64,000 nt of DNA from Alloyangia pacifica (GCF_020524285.1 NZ_JAIVKX010000011.1:124001-188000), one strand, 5' to 3'. Shown: positions 52,954 through 62,166, counted from the first letter of the stretch. The notes: generated by a model from the sequence alone, not told the origin. Program-made: numbers and translations.

Positions 52954-54404
52954 AGCACGGCCCCGACCATGGCCAGCACGAAGATCAGCAGCACGCAGAC
53001 CAGCGAGACCCGGTCCTTGGCGGCGAACACCACCGGGTCGTCCTGCATCCAGCCGCGATGGGTGATCATCACGGTCCGGCTGATCCAGAACAGCAGCACC
53101 AGGCAGATGCCCCAGAGCGGCGCCGTCTCGCTGTAGAGTTTCCGCACCGCGTCGGTGTTGAGGTAGAGCGCCATCACGAGCACCGAGATATAGCCCGAAG
53201 ACACCGCCATGTTGGCAACGATCGGCGTGTCCGTCGTCCGGTAGCCGCGCCCATGCGCCTGATCCTTGCCCTCCGCCGCGCCCGAAACCAGCTCGGCCTG
53301 GCGCTTCACCGCTGCGAGCGAGAAGAAGAAGAATACCGAAAACGCCAGCAGCCAGACCGACAGCGGGATGCCCGTTGCCACACCGCCGGCGATGATCCGC
53401 AGGGTGTAGAGCCCGGCCAGGGTGCAGACGTCCACCACCAGCTTTCGCTTCAGCACCAATGAATAGGCCGTGGTCATCGCGAAATAGAAGCCCATGACCG
53501 CGAGGAAGGCCGGGCCGAGCACCGCCGCGATGCCAAAGCCCGCCGCCATAAGCGCCGGCGTCATCACCGTGCCCCACGACAGGGGCAGGCGACCCGAGGC
53601 GAAGGGCCGCTTGCACTTGCGCGGATGCGCGCGGTCCGAGGCAAGGTCCAGCAAGTCGTTGAACAGGTAGACCGACGAGGCGATGAGGCTGTAGGAAATG
53701 AAGGCCAAAGCCGCCTGCCCGAAGGTCCAGAGATCGAACTGATGCGCCGCCAGGAGCGGCAGGAAAATCAGCGCGTTCTTCAACCATTGATGCGGGCGCA
53801 GCGCTTTCATCGCGGCGACGCCGTAGCCTTGATCGGCCGACCCCAGATGCTCGACCTGCGCGTTGCCGCTTTCCACGCGGTCGGCAAGGCTTGCAGGCAC
53901 ATTCACGGTGATCGCCTTGGCCGCGACGTTCCACACCGCGACATCCGCCTCTGAATCGCCGACATAGGCAAACCGGCCCGGGCCGTAGAGTTCGATGAGG
54001 CGCTGCGCCTTGCGATCGCCCTTCAGGTTTTCCTGCCCGTCGGATCCGTAGACTTCATCAAAGAGCCCCAGGTGCGCCGCAATGCGCTCGACCACCCGTC
54101 GGTCCGAGGCCGAGACCAGCGCCGTGCGCCCGCCGCGGCGGCGCCAGTCCTCGACATAGGCAATCACGTCTTCATTGTAGGGCAAAGAGGCCGGATCAAC
54201 CGGACCAAGGGCGTCGAGCTGTTGCTTGAGCGCGGCGCGGCCCTGCGACAGGGCCGAGATCGCCGGGAAGAGATTGAGCCAACGCCTCGAAATCGCGGAC
54301 CAAAAAGTCTCGAACAGCATGTCTGTTCGGATCAGGGTCCGGTCCAGATCCACGACAAGGATCAAATCCTCGGCCGCGACTCGGAATTCGCGCGCATCGT
54401 CCAT
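52950..54404 (-). CDS. HAD phosphatase fused to UbiA-family prenyltransferase
   Basis: 484 residues in two parts. Residues 1 to about 200 form a HAD hydrolase (DLDRT with Asp19/Asp21; GDSEADVAVW as the final Asp motif). From about 215 there is a nine-helix UbiA domain with the first aspartate motif NDLLDLASDRAHPRKCKRP (Asn249, Asp250, Asp253, Asp257), as in Rv3806c-type polyprenyl-phosphate phosphoribosyltransferase. It would attach phosphoribose to polyprenyl phosphate and remove the 5-phosphate, both early DPA steps in one protein. First gene of the operon with gtrA, dprE1 and dprE2. I use ATG 54404; the upstream frame lacks coding character. Confidence 0.88.
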   Translation of the reverse strand: MDDAREFRVAAEDLILVVDLDRTLIRTDMLFETFWSAISRRWLNLFPAISALSQGRAALKQQLDALGPVDPASLPYNEDVIAYVEDWRRRGGRTALVSASDRRVVERIAAHLGLFDEVYGSDGQENLKGDRKAQRLIELYGPGRFAYVGDSEADVAVWNVAAKAITVNVPASLADRVESGNAQVEHLGSADQGYGVAAMKALRPHQWLKNALIFLPLLAAHQFDLWTFGQAALAFISYSLIASSVYLFNDLLDLASDRAHPRKCKRPFASGRLPLSWGTVMTPALMAAGFGIAAVLGPAFLAVMGFYFAMTTAYSLVLKRKLVVDVCTLAGLYTLRIIAGGVATGIPLSVWLLAFSVFFFFSLAAVKRQAELVSGAAEGKDQAHGRGYRTTDTPIVANMAVSSGYISVLVMALYLNTDAVRKLYSETAPLWGICLVLLFWISRTVMITHRGWMQDDPVVFAAKDRVSLVCVLLIFVLAMVGAVL

Positions 54405-54826
54405 GAAAATCTCTCGCCAAAATGAGTTAAAAATCAGTATTAAAGAATTGGTCAACAAATGCCGCCCGAAATCCGGGTTATTGAAAATTCTCAGAGATAT
54501 GTGGTCTCTGGGCAAGAGCTTTGACCCGGCCCGAGGGCCATCACGTTCAAAAACACGCAGAAAGCCCACAAACAGGGCGAGACCGGGGCCATGACCCATG
54601 CCACAAGCCATGATCCGGTCGGCGTCGAAGGCGAAGATCGTCCCGGCGCGGGAAGCGGACGGTTGCAGGGGCCGGTGTCGGCCACCGTCGATGTTCACAA
54701 TGGATCACGAGACGTGCACGGGAGCATAGAGGGCCATCGCGGCCGACCTCTTACGCAGGCAGAAGTCCCGGCGCTCGGCGACACTGATCGGGCTAAGAAC
54801 GCCTGGTCCGGCGACCGCGACCAGTC
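54405..54826. other. Intergenic region between DPA-type operon and cobF
   Basis: 422 bases. The 54405-54490 part is AT-rich and probably holds the promoter of the HAD-UbiA operon. Bases 54590-54826 are GC-rich with short frames on both strands and no recognisable product. A weak TGGTC/GACCA hairpin about 15-35 bases past the cobF stop is the only terminator-like structure. No cobalamin riboswitch fold is expected here, since this is downstream of the cob genes. Confidence 0.5.
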
Positions 54827-55561
54827 TCACGCGCCCTGACGGATAAGATAGGTGTCCATGATCCAGCCGTGCCGGGCCCGCGCCTCGGCGCGTCGGGTGA
54901 CGATCTTCGGCCCGGCCTCGGCCAGCGGGCCGCTCTCTAGCACCTGCTCGGGCATGCCGAGAAAACCGCCCCACCAGATGTGCCGCCCCTTGGGCGCCAG
55001 CGCCTGAAAGCTGCAGTCGCCGTCGAGCATCACCACAACCGTCTCGGCCCCCGCCGGCCATCCATGATCGCGCAGGCGGCGCCCCGTGGTCACCGTGACC
55101 GCGCCGTTCACCGTGTTGAACGGAATGGCATGCGCCGCCGTAAGCGCCTGCAGCGCGGTGATCCCCGGCACGACCCTAAGCTTCGGGACCGGCGCCAGCC
55201 GCGCCGCGATGCGCAGGGTGGAATCGTAGAGACCGGGATCGCCCCAGACCAGCAGCGCCACCGGGCCATCGGGCGCCTCGGTCAGCGCCTCCTGCCAGCG
55301 CCGCGCGATCGCGTCGTGCCAGCGTTCCACCCGTTCGGCATAGGGCAGCGCCGGGTCGCGCAGGGGCATGTCAAAGGGGATCACCTTTGCCGCCGCACCC
55401 GCCGCGCGCAGGATGGCAAGGCGCAGATGCGCGAGGTCTTCCTTGCCCGCGCCCTTGCGCGGGATCAGCACCGCCGCGGCCCGGCGCAGCGCCTCCGCGC
55501 CTTCCAGCGTGACGTGTCCGGGGTGCCCCGTGCCGATGCCGACCAACCAAAGCTCGCTCAT
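54827..55561 (-). CDS. cobF: Precorrin-6A synthase (deacetylating), CobF
   Basis: C1-methyltransferase of the aerobic corrin pathway: methylates precorrin-5 with loss of acetate. 244 residues with the tetrapyrrole methylase opening WLVGIGTGHPGHVTLEGA, VLIPRKGAGKEDL, the GDPGLYDST block and PGITALQAL. ATG 55561 overlaps the stop of the small upstream gene (ATGA). CobF occurs only in the oxygen-dependent pathway, agreeing with cobG. Last gene of the cob operon here. Confidence 0.95.
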   Translation of the reverse strand: MSELWLVGIGTGHPGHVTLEGAEALRRAAAVLIPRKGAGKEDLAHLRLAILRAAGAAAKVIPFDMPLRDPALPYAERVERWHDAIARRWQEALTEAPDGPVALLVWGDPGLYDSTLRIAARLAPVPKLRVVPGITALQALTAAHAIPFNTVNGAVTVTTGRRLRDHGWPAGAETVVVMLDGDCSFQALAPKGRHIWWGGFLGMPEQVLESGPLAEAGPKIVTRRAEARARHGWIMDTYLIRQGA

Positions 55562-55686
55562 CGCGGCCCCGCCCCATCCCGGCCCGCGGGCATGAAAGCA
55601 CCGCCGCCGGGATAAGCCGTCCGATCTGCCGCCTCGCCCTTCGTACAGCGAAGGCAGAACCGGGCGTGGCCGACAAACCCGCTCAT
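55558..55686 (-). CDS. 42-residue protein of unknown function between cobB and cobF
   Basis: Start ATG 55686 overlaps the cobB stop and its own TGA overlaps the cobF start, both as ATGA, the same coupling used by confirmed genes of this operon. The product is short and basic, with a Cys-x-x-Cys (RFCLRC, Cys11 and Cys14) and a Gly/Pro-rich tail. No family recognised. The double overlap argues for real translation; it could be a metal-handling peptide or simply keep ribosomes moving from cobB to cobF. Confidence 0.6.
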   Translation of the reverse strand: MSGFVGHARFCLRCTKGEAADRTAYPGGGAFMPAGRDGAGPR

Positions 55687-56987
55687 GACTCCTCCTGCGA
55701 GATGAGGTGAAAGAAGGTCCCCGTGGCACGGCCCCGGCGCGAGCCGGTTTCGGGAACGGCCTTGCCGTCGGCGTCGGTCACATCGGCAAGCGGCGCGTCG
55801 GGCTGTTCGAGGATCGTGGAATAATGGAATTCGTGCCCGCGCAGCATCACGCCGGGGGCGACACCCTGCAACGGCCCGCGCAGCGCCGCCCGGCGATAGC
55901 CGAGGTGCAGCTTCCGGGTCTCGTAGCTGGTCACAAGCCCGAGCAGCCCGGCCATCTCGTGCCGCGCGCCCTGCTTGTCGATCAGCGCCGCGCCGAGCGC
56001 CATGTAGCCACCGCACTCGCCATGGACGGGCCGGTCCTGCGCGTGGCGGCGCAGCCCGGCGCGGAACCGCTCCGCCGCCGCAAGCCGCCCTGCGTGCAGC
56101 TCGGGGTAGCCGCCGGGCAGCCAGACCAGATCGGCCTGCGGGTCCGGCGGCTCGTCCGCCAGCGGCGAGAACGGCCGCACCTCGGCTCCGGCGGCGCGCC
56201 AGCCCTCGAGCAGATGCGGATAGGTGAAGGAGAACGCCGCGTCCTGCGCCAGGGCGATGCGCTGCGCCGGAGGTCGCGGCAGCGGCGCCGTCGCCGGCAG
56301 CGGCGCCCCGGCGGCGGCGGCACGGATGGCGTCAAGGTCCACATGCGCGCGCAGGAAGGCCGCGTAGCCCGCGATAGCCGCCTCGAGGTCGGGATGCTCG
56401 ACCGCCTGGATCAGCCCAAGGTGCCGCTCGGGCAGGGTCAGATCGCCGCGCCTTGGCAGCACCCCCAGCACCGGCAGCCCCGCGCGCTCCATGCCGAGCC
56501 GCGTCAGCCGCTCGTGCCGTGGCGAGGCGACACGGTTGAGGATCACCCCGGCGAAGGGCAGATCCGGCATGTACTGCCGGAACCCCAGTGCCGTCGCCGC
56601 AGCGCTCTGCGCCTGCCCGCCGACGTCGAGCACCAGCACCACCGGCCAGCCCATGCGCCGCGCCGTCTCGGCGCTGGACCCGAAACCCGACTGCCCGCGC
56701 GTCGCCACCCCGTCGTAGAGCCCCATCGAGCCTTCGGCGACGCAGATCTCGGCGCCCTGCGCCTGCGCCGCCACCGCATCCAGCAGCCGCGGACCCATCG
56801 CCCAGGTATCGAGGTTGAACGACGCCCGCCCGCATGCGGCGCGGTGAAAGGCCGGGTCGATGTAATCGGGGCCGGACTTGAACGGCTGCACCGCCAGCCC
56901 CGCGTCCGACAGCGCCCGCAGCAGCCCCAGCATCACCGTTGTCTTGCCGGTGCCCGAAGCGGGGGCAGAGACCAGGACCCCGCGCAT
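55683..56987 (-). CDS. cobB: Hydrogenobyrinic acid a,c-diamide synthase, CobB
   Basis: 434 residues. Amidates side chains a and c of hydrogenobyrinic acid with ATP and glutamine. N-terminal P-loop SAPASGTGKTTV (Lys15), FKSGPDYIDPAFH, EGSMGLYDGV, and a C-terminal type-3 glutamine amidotransferase domain with nucleophile Cys325 (HGECGGYMALG). It shares one base with the cobM stop (TGATG). Length normal for the family. Confidence 0.96.
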   Translation of the reverse strand: MRGVLVSAPASGTGKTTVMLGLLRALSDAGLAVQPFKSGPDYIDPAFHRAACGRASFNLDTWAMGPRLLDAVAAQAQGAEICVAEGSMGLYDGVATRGQSGFGSSAETARRMGWPVVLVLDVGGQAQSAAATALGFRQYMPDLPFAGVILNRVASPRHERLTRLGMERAGLPVLGVLPRRGDLTLPERHLGLIQAVEHPDLEAAIAGYAAFLRAHVDLDAIRAAAAGAPLPATAPLPRPPAQRIALAQDAAFSFTYPHLLEGWRAAGAEVRPFSPLADEPPDPQADLVWLPGGYPELHAGRLAAAERFRAGLRRHAQDRPVHGECGGYMALGAALIDKQGARHEMAGLLGLVTSYETRKLHLGYRRAALRGPLQGVAPGVMLRGHEFHYSTILEQPDAPLADVTDADGKAVPETGSRRGRATGTFFHLISQEES

Positions 56988-57775
56988 CAGTCCTCACTCC
57001 AGCCGGCCCAGGGGCTGGTCGCATCTTGAGGTCGATAGCGCCGGTCGTAACCGGGGGCATAGAGGCAGCTCTCGTCGAACCCCTCGCCCGCCAGCGCCGG
57101 GCCGACGAGGATCAGCGCGGTGCGGCTGATGCCGGCATCCATGCGGGCCTCGATGTCGGCGAGCGTGCCGCGCAGGATGCGCTCATCCGGCCAGCTCGCC
57201 CGCCAGACCACCGCGACGGGGCAGCCCGCGCCGTAGAACGGCGTCAGCTCGGCGACCACCGCCGCAAGGTTCTGGATCGACAGGTGCAGCGCCAGCGTCG
57301 CGCCAGTGGCGGCGAAATTGGCCAGCGTCTCGCCCTCGGGCATCGACGACGCCCGCCCCGGCGTGCGGGTCAGCACCACCGACTGCGCGAGCCCCGGAAG
57401 CGTCAGCTCGGCACCGAGCGCAGCAGCGGCGGCGGCAAAGGAGGGCACGCCGGGCGTAACCGAAACCGGGATGCCGAGCCCCCGCAGCCGCCGCAGCTGC
57501 TCTCCCATCGCGGACCAGACCGACAGGTCGCCCGAATGCAGCCGCGCCACGTCGAGGCCCCGCGCATGCGCCGCCTCGATCTCGGCGACGATCTGGTCAA
57601 GGCTCAGCGGCGCGGTGTTCACGATCCGCGCACCCTGCGGGCAATGGGCAAGCACCGCCTCGGGCACCAGCGAGCCGGCGTAGAGACAGACCGGGCAGGC
57701 CGCGATCAGGTCGCGCCCGCGCAGGGTCAGAAGGTCGGGCGCGCCGGGACCGGCGCCGATGAAATGAACGGTCAT
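56987..57775 (-). CDS. cobM: Precorrin-4 C11-methyltransferase, CobM
   Basis: 262 residues with the methylase opening [29 protein letters not shown], the [16 protein letters not shown] block and [19 protein letters not shown], diagnostic of CobM/CbiF. Uses S-adenosylmethionine to methylate C11 of precorrin-4. Overlaps the cobE stop by 4 bases. Confidence 0.96.
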   Translation of the reverse strand: MTVHFIGAGPGAPDLLTLRGRDLIAACPVCLYAGSLVPEAVLAHCPQGARIVNTAPLSLDQIVAEIEAAHARGLDVARLHSGDLSVWSAMGEQLRRLRGLGIPVSVTPGVPSFAAAAAALGAELTLPGLAQSVVLTRTPGRASSMPEGETLANFAATGATLALHLSIQNLAAVVAELTPFYGAGCPVAVVWRASWPDERILRGTLADIEARMDAGISRTALILVGPALAGEGFDESCLYAPGYDRRYRPQDATSPWAGWSED

Positions 57776-58134
57776 GAGGGGTCTCCTGTGGCGATGGCGC
57801 AGGTGGCCATCCGGTCGGCTGAAATCACGCGCGGGCCAAGCAGCCGCGCGCCGGGGCCCGCTGCCGCAAGCGCCGCCGCCTCGGCAAGGCTGCCGGTGCC
57901 GCGCGCGCGCTTTGCGGCGGCGGAGCGGGTCAACGTGGGCTGCGCGGCCAAAGCGCTTTCCGACAAGCCGAGAACCGGCAAGCGAAGCGTTTCGGCAAGC
58001 GCGCGGAAGGCGGCGGTCTCGGTCTTGTCTCTGGCGGTGGCCAGCGCCTCCGCCCCGCCACCAGCGCGGGCGTAGGCCTCCGCGAGGCTTTGCGCGCTGG
58101 CCCCGCTGCGAAATCCGAACCCCGCGACGATCAC
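57772..58134 (-). CDS. cobE: CobE / CbiG C-terminal-like cobalamin biosynthesis protein
   Basis: 120 residues, the usual size of CobE, opening [20 protein letters not shown] and containing [20 protein letters not shown], matching the C-terminal domain of CbiG. Its exact step in the aerobic pathway is unsettled. I use GTG 58134, which overlaps the cobL stop (GTGA) and has GGAG nine bases upstream; an ATG at 58149 has no ribosome site. Confidence 0.88.
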   Translation of the reverse strand: MIVAGFGFRSGASAQSLAEAYARAGGGAEALATARDKTETAAFRALAETLRLPVLGLSESALAAQPTLTRSAAAKRARGTGSLAEAAALAAAGPGARLLGPRVISADRMATCAIATGDPS

Positions 58135-59327
58135 AGGCTCACGCTCCATTGCACGATCGGGCGCGCCGCGGCCCAGCCGGTGCGCGGCCCGAGCGGCGCG
58201 GCGTGCGCCAGCTCGATGCGCAGCAGCTCGCCGCCGTGCTGCGCCCGCGCGCCCAGAAGCAGCGCCTCGGTCTCCAGCGTCACGGCATTGGCCACCAGCC
58301 GCACGCCCGGCGCCAGTTGCGCGAACAGCCAGCCCAGCAGCGCCGCATCGAGCCCGCCGCCGACGAACACCGCATCCGGGGGCGCCAGCCCGGCGAGCGC
58401 CCCCGGGGCGCTGCCGGTCACCACGGCCAGCCGGTCCATCCCGAGCCGCGCGGCGTTGGCCTCGATGCGCCCCGCCCGCTCGGGGCGCGGCTCGATGCTG
58501 GTGGCGCGCAGCGAGGGGTGCGACAGCAGCCATTCCAGCGCGATGCTGCCCGAACCGCCACCGATGTCCCACAGGTGCTCACCGTGGCGCGGGGCCAGCG
58601 CCGAGAGCGTCAGCGCCCGCACGGGGCGCTTGGTCATCTGCCCGTCGCTCTGGAACCAGTCGTCCGCGCGGCCCGAGGCCAGCGGCAGCGCCGCGCCGCC
58701 GCCCTGCACCTCCAGCGCCGCGCAGACCGGATGGGAGAACGCCCCCTGCAGGCGATCGGCGCGGACCGCCGTCACCCGCTCGCGCGGGCCGCCGAGCGCT
58801 TCCATGATCCAGAGACGCGATGCGCCGAAACCGGTCTCACAGAGGTAGCCCGCCAGGCCCGCCACCGCCGCGCCATCACGCAGCGTGACCAGCGCCCGCC
58901 GGGCCGGCGCCAGATGCGGCCGCAATCGCGCCAGCGGCGCCGCGTGCAGCCCGAGGCAGAGCACCTCCTCGAGCGCCCAGCCCAACCGGCTGGCGGCCAG
59001 CGCAAAACACGACGGCCCCGGCAGGGCACGCCATTCCTGCGGCGCCAGGTGCCGGGCCAGCACCGAGCCTGCGCCGAACCAGAACGGATCGCCCGAGGCC
59101 AGCACGACCACCCGCCGCCCGCGCAACGCCAGCAGCTTGGGGAGGCCCTCGGCAAAGGGCACGGGCCAGGCCACCCGCTCGGCACCAGCCTCCGGCAGCA
59201 GTGCCAGGTGCCGCGGCGGGCCGATCACCACCTCGGCCTCGGTGAGGGCCGCAAGGCTTGCGGAGCAGAGCCCTTCCGCGCCATCTTCCCCAAGACCCAG
59301 GATCGTCACCCAAGGAACGTCAGACAT
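58131..59327 (-). CDS. cobL: Precorrin-6Y C5,15-methyltransferase (decarboxylating), CobL
   Basis: 398 residues, two domains. The N-terminal half is a CbiE-like tetrapyrrole methylase ([32 protein letters not shown]); the C-terminal half is a CbiT-like Rossmann methyltransferase ([27 protein letters not shown]). It methylates C5 and C15 and decarboxylates the C12 acetate. The ATG at 59327 overlaps, on the other strand, the ATG of cobK through the palindrome CATG (59325-59328). Confidence 0.96.
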   Translation of the reverse strand: MSDVPWVTILGLGEDGAEGLCSASLAALTEAEVVIGPPRHLALLPEAGAERVAWPVPFAEGLPKLLALRGRRVVVLASGDPFWFGAGSVLARHLAPQEWRALPGPSCFALAASRLGWALEEVLCLGLHAAPLARLRPHLAPARRALVTLRDGAAVAGLAGYLCETGFGASRLWIMEALGGPRERVTAVRADRLQGAFSHPVCAALEVQGGGAALPLASGRADDWFQSDGQMTKRPVRALTLSALAPRHGEHLWDIGGGSGSIALEWLLSHPSLRATSIEPRPERAGRIEANAARLGMDRLAVVTGSAPGALAGLAPPDAVFVGGGLDAALLGWLFAQLAPGVRLVANAVTLETEALLLGARAQHGGELLRIELAHAAPLGPRTGWAAARPIVQWSVSL

Positions 59328-60072
59328 GCCCCGCCCCCTCATTCTCGGAGGCACGACCGAAGCTGGCGTGCTCGCGGCCCTGCTGGCCGAGGCGCAGGTC
59401 GAGGCCACGCTGTCGCTCGCCGGGCGCACCCGCCACCCCGCCGCGCAGCCGCTGCCGACGCGGGTCGGCGGCTTCGGCGGGGCCGAGGGGCTGGCGCGCT
59501 ACCTGAAGGACCAGCGGATCACCCACGTCGTCGACGCCACCCATCCGTTTGCCGCGCAGATGAGCCGCAACGCCGCCGAGGCCTGCGCGGTCCTGAGGCT
59601 GCCGCTGATCGCGCTGACCCGGGCCGCCTGGCAGGCGCAGCCCGGCGACCGCTGGCAGCATGTGCCCGACATGGCCGGCGCCGCCCGGGCGCTGGACCGG
59701 CCCGCCACGCGGGTCTTCCTTGCGGTGGGCCGGATGCAGCTTGCCGCCTGCGCGGCGCAGCCCCAGCATCACTACCTGCTGCGCCTCGTCGACGCACCGC
59801 AGGCACCCCTGCCACTGCCGCAGACCGAGGTCGTCGTGGACCGCGGCCCGTTCACCGCCGAGGGGGATCTTGCGCTTATGCGGCGGCACGGCACCGAGAT
59901 CGTCGTCGCCAAGAATGCCGGGGGCCCCGGCGCCTTGTCGAAGATCACCGCCGCGCGCGCCCTGCGCATCCCGGTGATGATGATCGACCGCCCCGCCCTG
60001 CCGCAGCGCCCCGAGACCCATGACCCGGCAGAGGTCTTGCGCTGGCTCGCTCATGCCGACCTCGGCGTGTAG
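59326..60072 (+). CDS. cobK: Precorrin-6A reductase, CobK
   Basis: 248 residues: LILGGTTEAGVLAALLAEAQ for NADPH, DATHPFAAQMSRNAAEAC and VAKNAGGPGALSKITAAR, standard CobK/CbiJ blocks. Reduces the precorrin-6A macrocycle with NADPH. It is the only cob gene here on the plus strand, inserted between cobL and cobJ. Its start codon overlaps that of cobL and its 3' end overlaps cobJ by 22 bases, so its promoter must lie inside cobL coding sequence. Confidence 0.95.
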   Translation: MPRPLILGGTTEAGVLAALLAEAQVEATLSLAGRTRHPAAQPLPTRVGGFGGAEGLARYLKDQRITHVVDATHPFAAQMSRNAAEACAVLRLPLIALTRAAWQAQPGDRWQHVPDMAGAARALDRPATRVFLAVGRMQLAACAAQPQHHYLLRLVDAPQAPLPLPQTEVVVDRGPFTAEGDLALMRRHGTEIVVAKNAGGPGALSKITAARALRIPVMMIDRPALPQRPETHDPAEVLRWLAHADLGV

Positions 60073-60797
60073 ACGAAGGGCGCCCCGGCGCGCGGGATCA
60101 CCCGCGTCCGCGACGAGCCGACGATAACCACGGTACGCATGTCCGCCATCTCGGGGGTGCACTCGGGCAGCGGCACGACGCTCAGCGCCTCGTCGGGGGT
60201 CGAGACCGCCCGGGCGAAGATCACCGGGCGGGCATCGCCGCAGGCCTCGGTGAGCACCGCCAGCGCGCGGGCAAATCCCTCGGGACGTGCCTTCGAGCGC
60301 GGGTTGTAGAAGGCCATGGCGAAATCCGCCTCGACCGCGAGCCGCAGGCGCTTCTCGATCAGCGTCCAGGGCTTGAGGTTGTCGCTGAGGTTGAGCGCGC
60401 AGAAATCATGCCCCAGCGGCGCCCCCGCCCGCGCCGCCGCCGCGAGCATCGCGGTGATCCCCGGCAGCACCGAGATCTCGAGCCCGCGCCAGGCAGGCGG
60501 GCCGGCCTCCAGCGCCTCGAACACCGCCGCGGCCATGGCGAAGACGCCGGGATCCCCCGAGGAGACCACCACCACGCGCCGCCCCGCCGCGGCCAGCTCC
60601 AGCGCGTGCCGGGCGCGCTCCAGCTCGACGCGGTTGTCCGAGGCGTGTTTCACCAACCCGGGGCGATCCGCGACGCGGGCGACATAGGGCAGATAGCCGA
60701 TCACATCCGTCGCCTCGGCCAGCGCGGCGCCGGCCTCGGGCGTGACCAGGCGGTCGGCCCCCGGCCCCAGGCCCGCGATGACGAGCCGCCCGCTCAT
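60051..60797 (-). CDS. cobJ: Precorrin-3B C17-methyltransferase, CobJ
   Basis: 248 residues with LVIAGLGPGADRLVTPEAG, VIGYLPYV, VVSSGDPGVFAMAAAVFEAL, LPGITAMLAAAARAGAPLGH and LNLSDNLKPWTLIEKRL, matching CobJ/CbiH. Catalyses C17 methylation and ring contraction. ATG overlaps the cobI stop (ATGA); converges on cobK. Confidence 0.96.
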   Translation of the reverse strand: MSGRLVIAGLGPGADRLVTPEAGAALAEATDVIGYLPYVARVADRPGLVKHASDNRVELERARHALELAAAGRRVVVVSSGDPGVFAMAAAVFEALEAGPPAWRGLEISVLPGITAMLAAAARAGAPLGHDFCALNLSDNLKPWTLIEKRLRLAVEADFAMAFYNPRSKARPEGFARALAVLTEACGDARPVIFARAVSTPDEALSVVPLPECTPEMADMRTVVIVGSSRTRVIPRAGAPFVYTPRSA

Positions 60798-61534
60798 GGC
60801 CGCCGCCCCTGGCCGTGCACGACGATGATCGAGAAATAGGGGGTCACCCTGCGCTCGGCCTCGGCCAGGCGCTGCACGGTCTGCCCGGGCATCGAGGCGA
60901 ACTCGATCAGCCAGGCCGCGTCGTAGCGCCCGGCGCTCTGCAGGGCCCGGCACACCTTGTCGATATTGCGTCCGATCTTCATCACCACCAGCGCGTCGCT
61001 GTCCGCCATCCGCTGCGCCAGCATCTCCTCGGGCAGCGTGCCCATGAGCACGGTCAGCACGTCGTCGCCCCAGGTGATCGGCGCGCCGGTCGCGGTCCAG
61101 GCCGCCGACATGCCGGTGATCGCCGGAACCACCTGCACCGGCACCTGATCCACCAGCCGCATGTAGAGGTGCATGAAGGAGCCATAGAAAAACGGATCAC
61201 CCTCGCAGAGCACGACCACGTCCTCGCCCGCCTGCGCGAGGGCGGTGAGCCGCGTGGTGCATGCTTCGTAGAATGCGGCGAGCAGGCGGTTGTACTCGGG
61301 ATCCGAGACCGGGATCTCGGTGGTGACGGGATATTCCATCGCGTGTTCCTGCGCGCCCTCGGGGATCAGCCCCTGCGCGATGCGCCGTGCCTGCCCGGGC
61401 CGCCCGGCCTTGCGGAAGAAGGCCACATGCCGCGCGCCGCGCAGCAGCCGGTCGCCGCGCACGGTCATCAGGTCCGGGTCGCCCGGGCCGAGGCCGACGC
61501 CCCAGATCGTGCCCGTTTCCACCTCGGCGCTCAT
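60794..61534 (-). CDS. cobI: Precorrin-2 C20-methyltransferase, CobI
   Basis: 246 residues: GTIWGVGLGPGDPDLMTVRG, VLCEGDPFFYGSFMHLYMRL, VVPAITGMSAAWTATGAPI and VVMKIGRNIDKV, typical CobI/CbiL blocks. Methylates C20 of precorrin-2, the first committed corrin step here. 4-base overlaps with cobH and cobJ. Confidence 0.96.
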   Translation of the reverse strand: MSAEVETGTIWGVGLGPGDPDLMTVRGDRLLRGARHVAFFRKAGRPGQARRIAQGLIPEGAQEHAMEYPVTTEIPVSDPEYNRLLAAFYEACTTRLTALAQAGEDVVVLCEGDPFFYGSFMHLYMRLVDQVPVQVVPAITGMSAAWTATGAPITWGDDVLTVLMGTLPEEMLAQRMADSDALVVMKIGRNIDKVCRALQSAGRYDAAWLIEFASMPGQTVQRLAEAERRVTPYFSIIVVHGQGRRP

Positions 61535-62160
61535 TCGGCGCGGCTCGCGATGGCATTGACCGCCGCGACGGTGATCGCGCTGCCGCCGAGCCGCCCCTCG
61601 ACGATGCAGCAGGGCGCCGGTTGCTCGGCCCAGAGCGCCGCCTTGCTCTCGGCGGCACCGACGAAGCCCACCGGGCAGCCGATGATCGCGGCAGGGCGCG
61701 GGCAGGCCGGATCCTCGAGCATGTTCAGCAGGTGAAACAGCGCGGTCGGCGCGTTGCCGATGGCCACCAGCGCGCCCTGAAGGTGCGGTCGCCAGAGCTC
61801 GAGCGCGGCGGCCGAGCGGGTGTTCGCCATCTCCTGCGCAAGCCCCGGCACCGCCGGATCCTGCAGGGTGCAGATCACCGCGTTGCCCGCGGGCAGGCGC
61901 GACCGGGTGATCCCCTCCGAGACCATGCGCGCATCGCACAGGATCGGCGCGCCGGCCTCCAGCGCGGCGCGGGCGCGGGCGGCGAACCGCGCGGAGAAGC
62001 GGATGTGCCGCTCCAGTCCGACCATCCCGGCGGCGTGGATCATCCGCACGGCGAGCTGTTCCTCGTCGCGCTCGAACCGCGCAAGATCGGCCTCGGCCCG
62101 GATGGTGGCAAAACTCTCGGCGTAGATCGCCGCGCCATTGGTCTGATAGCTGTGGGGCAT
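61531..62160 (-). CDS. cobH: Precorrin-8X methylmutase, CobH
   Basis: 209 residues. Moves the C11 methyl group to C12, giving hydrogenobyrinic acid. The catalytic His is His42 in VRMIHAAGM; AGNAVICTLQD, GNAPTALFHLLNML and AIIGCPVGFVGAAESK are family blocks. Begins six bases after the cobG stop and overlaps cobI by 4 bases. Confidence 0.96.
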   Translation of the reverse strand: MPHSYQTNGAAIYAESFATIRAEADLARFERDEEQLAVRMIHAAGMVGLERHIRFSARFAARARAALEAGAPILCDARMVSEGITRSRLPAGNAVICTLQDPAVPGLAQEMANTRSAAALELWRPHLQGALVAIGNAPTALFHLLNMLEDPACPRPAAIIGCPVGFVGAAESKAALWAEQPAPCCIVEGRLGGSAITVAAVNAIASRAE

Positions 62161-62166
62161 GGTGGT

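Noticed and set aside
54405-54826. Cobalamin riboswitch next to the cob genes
   Set aside because: The region is downstream of the cob operon and upstream of an unrelated one; I see no B12-box-like element, and a riboswitch would be expected beyond base 64000.
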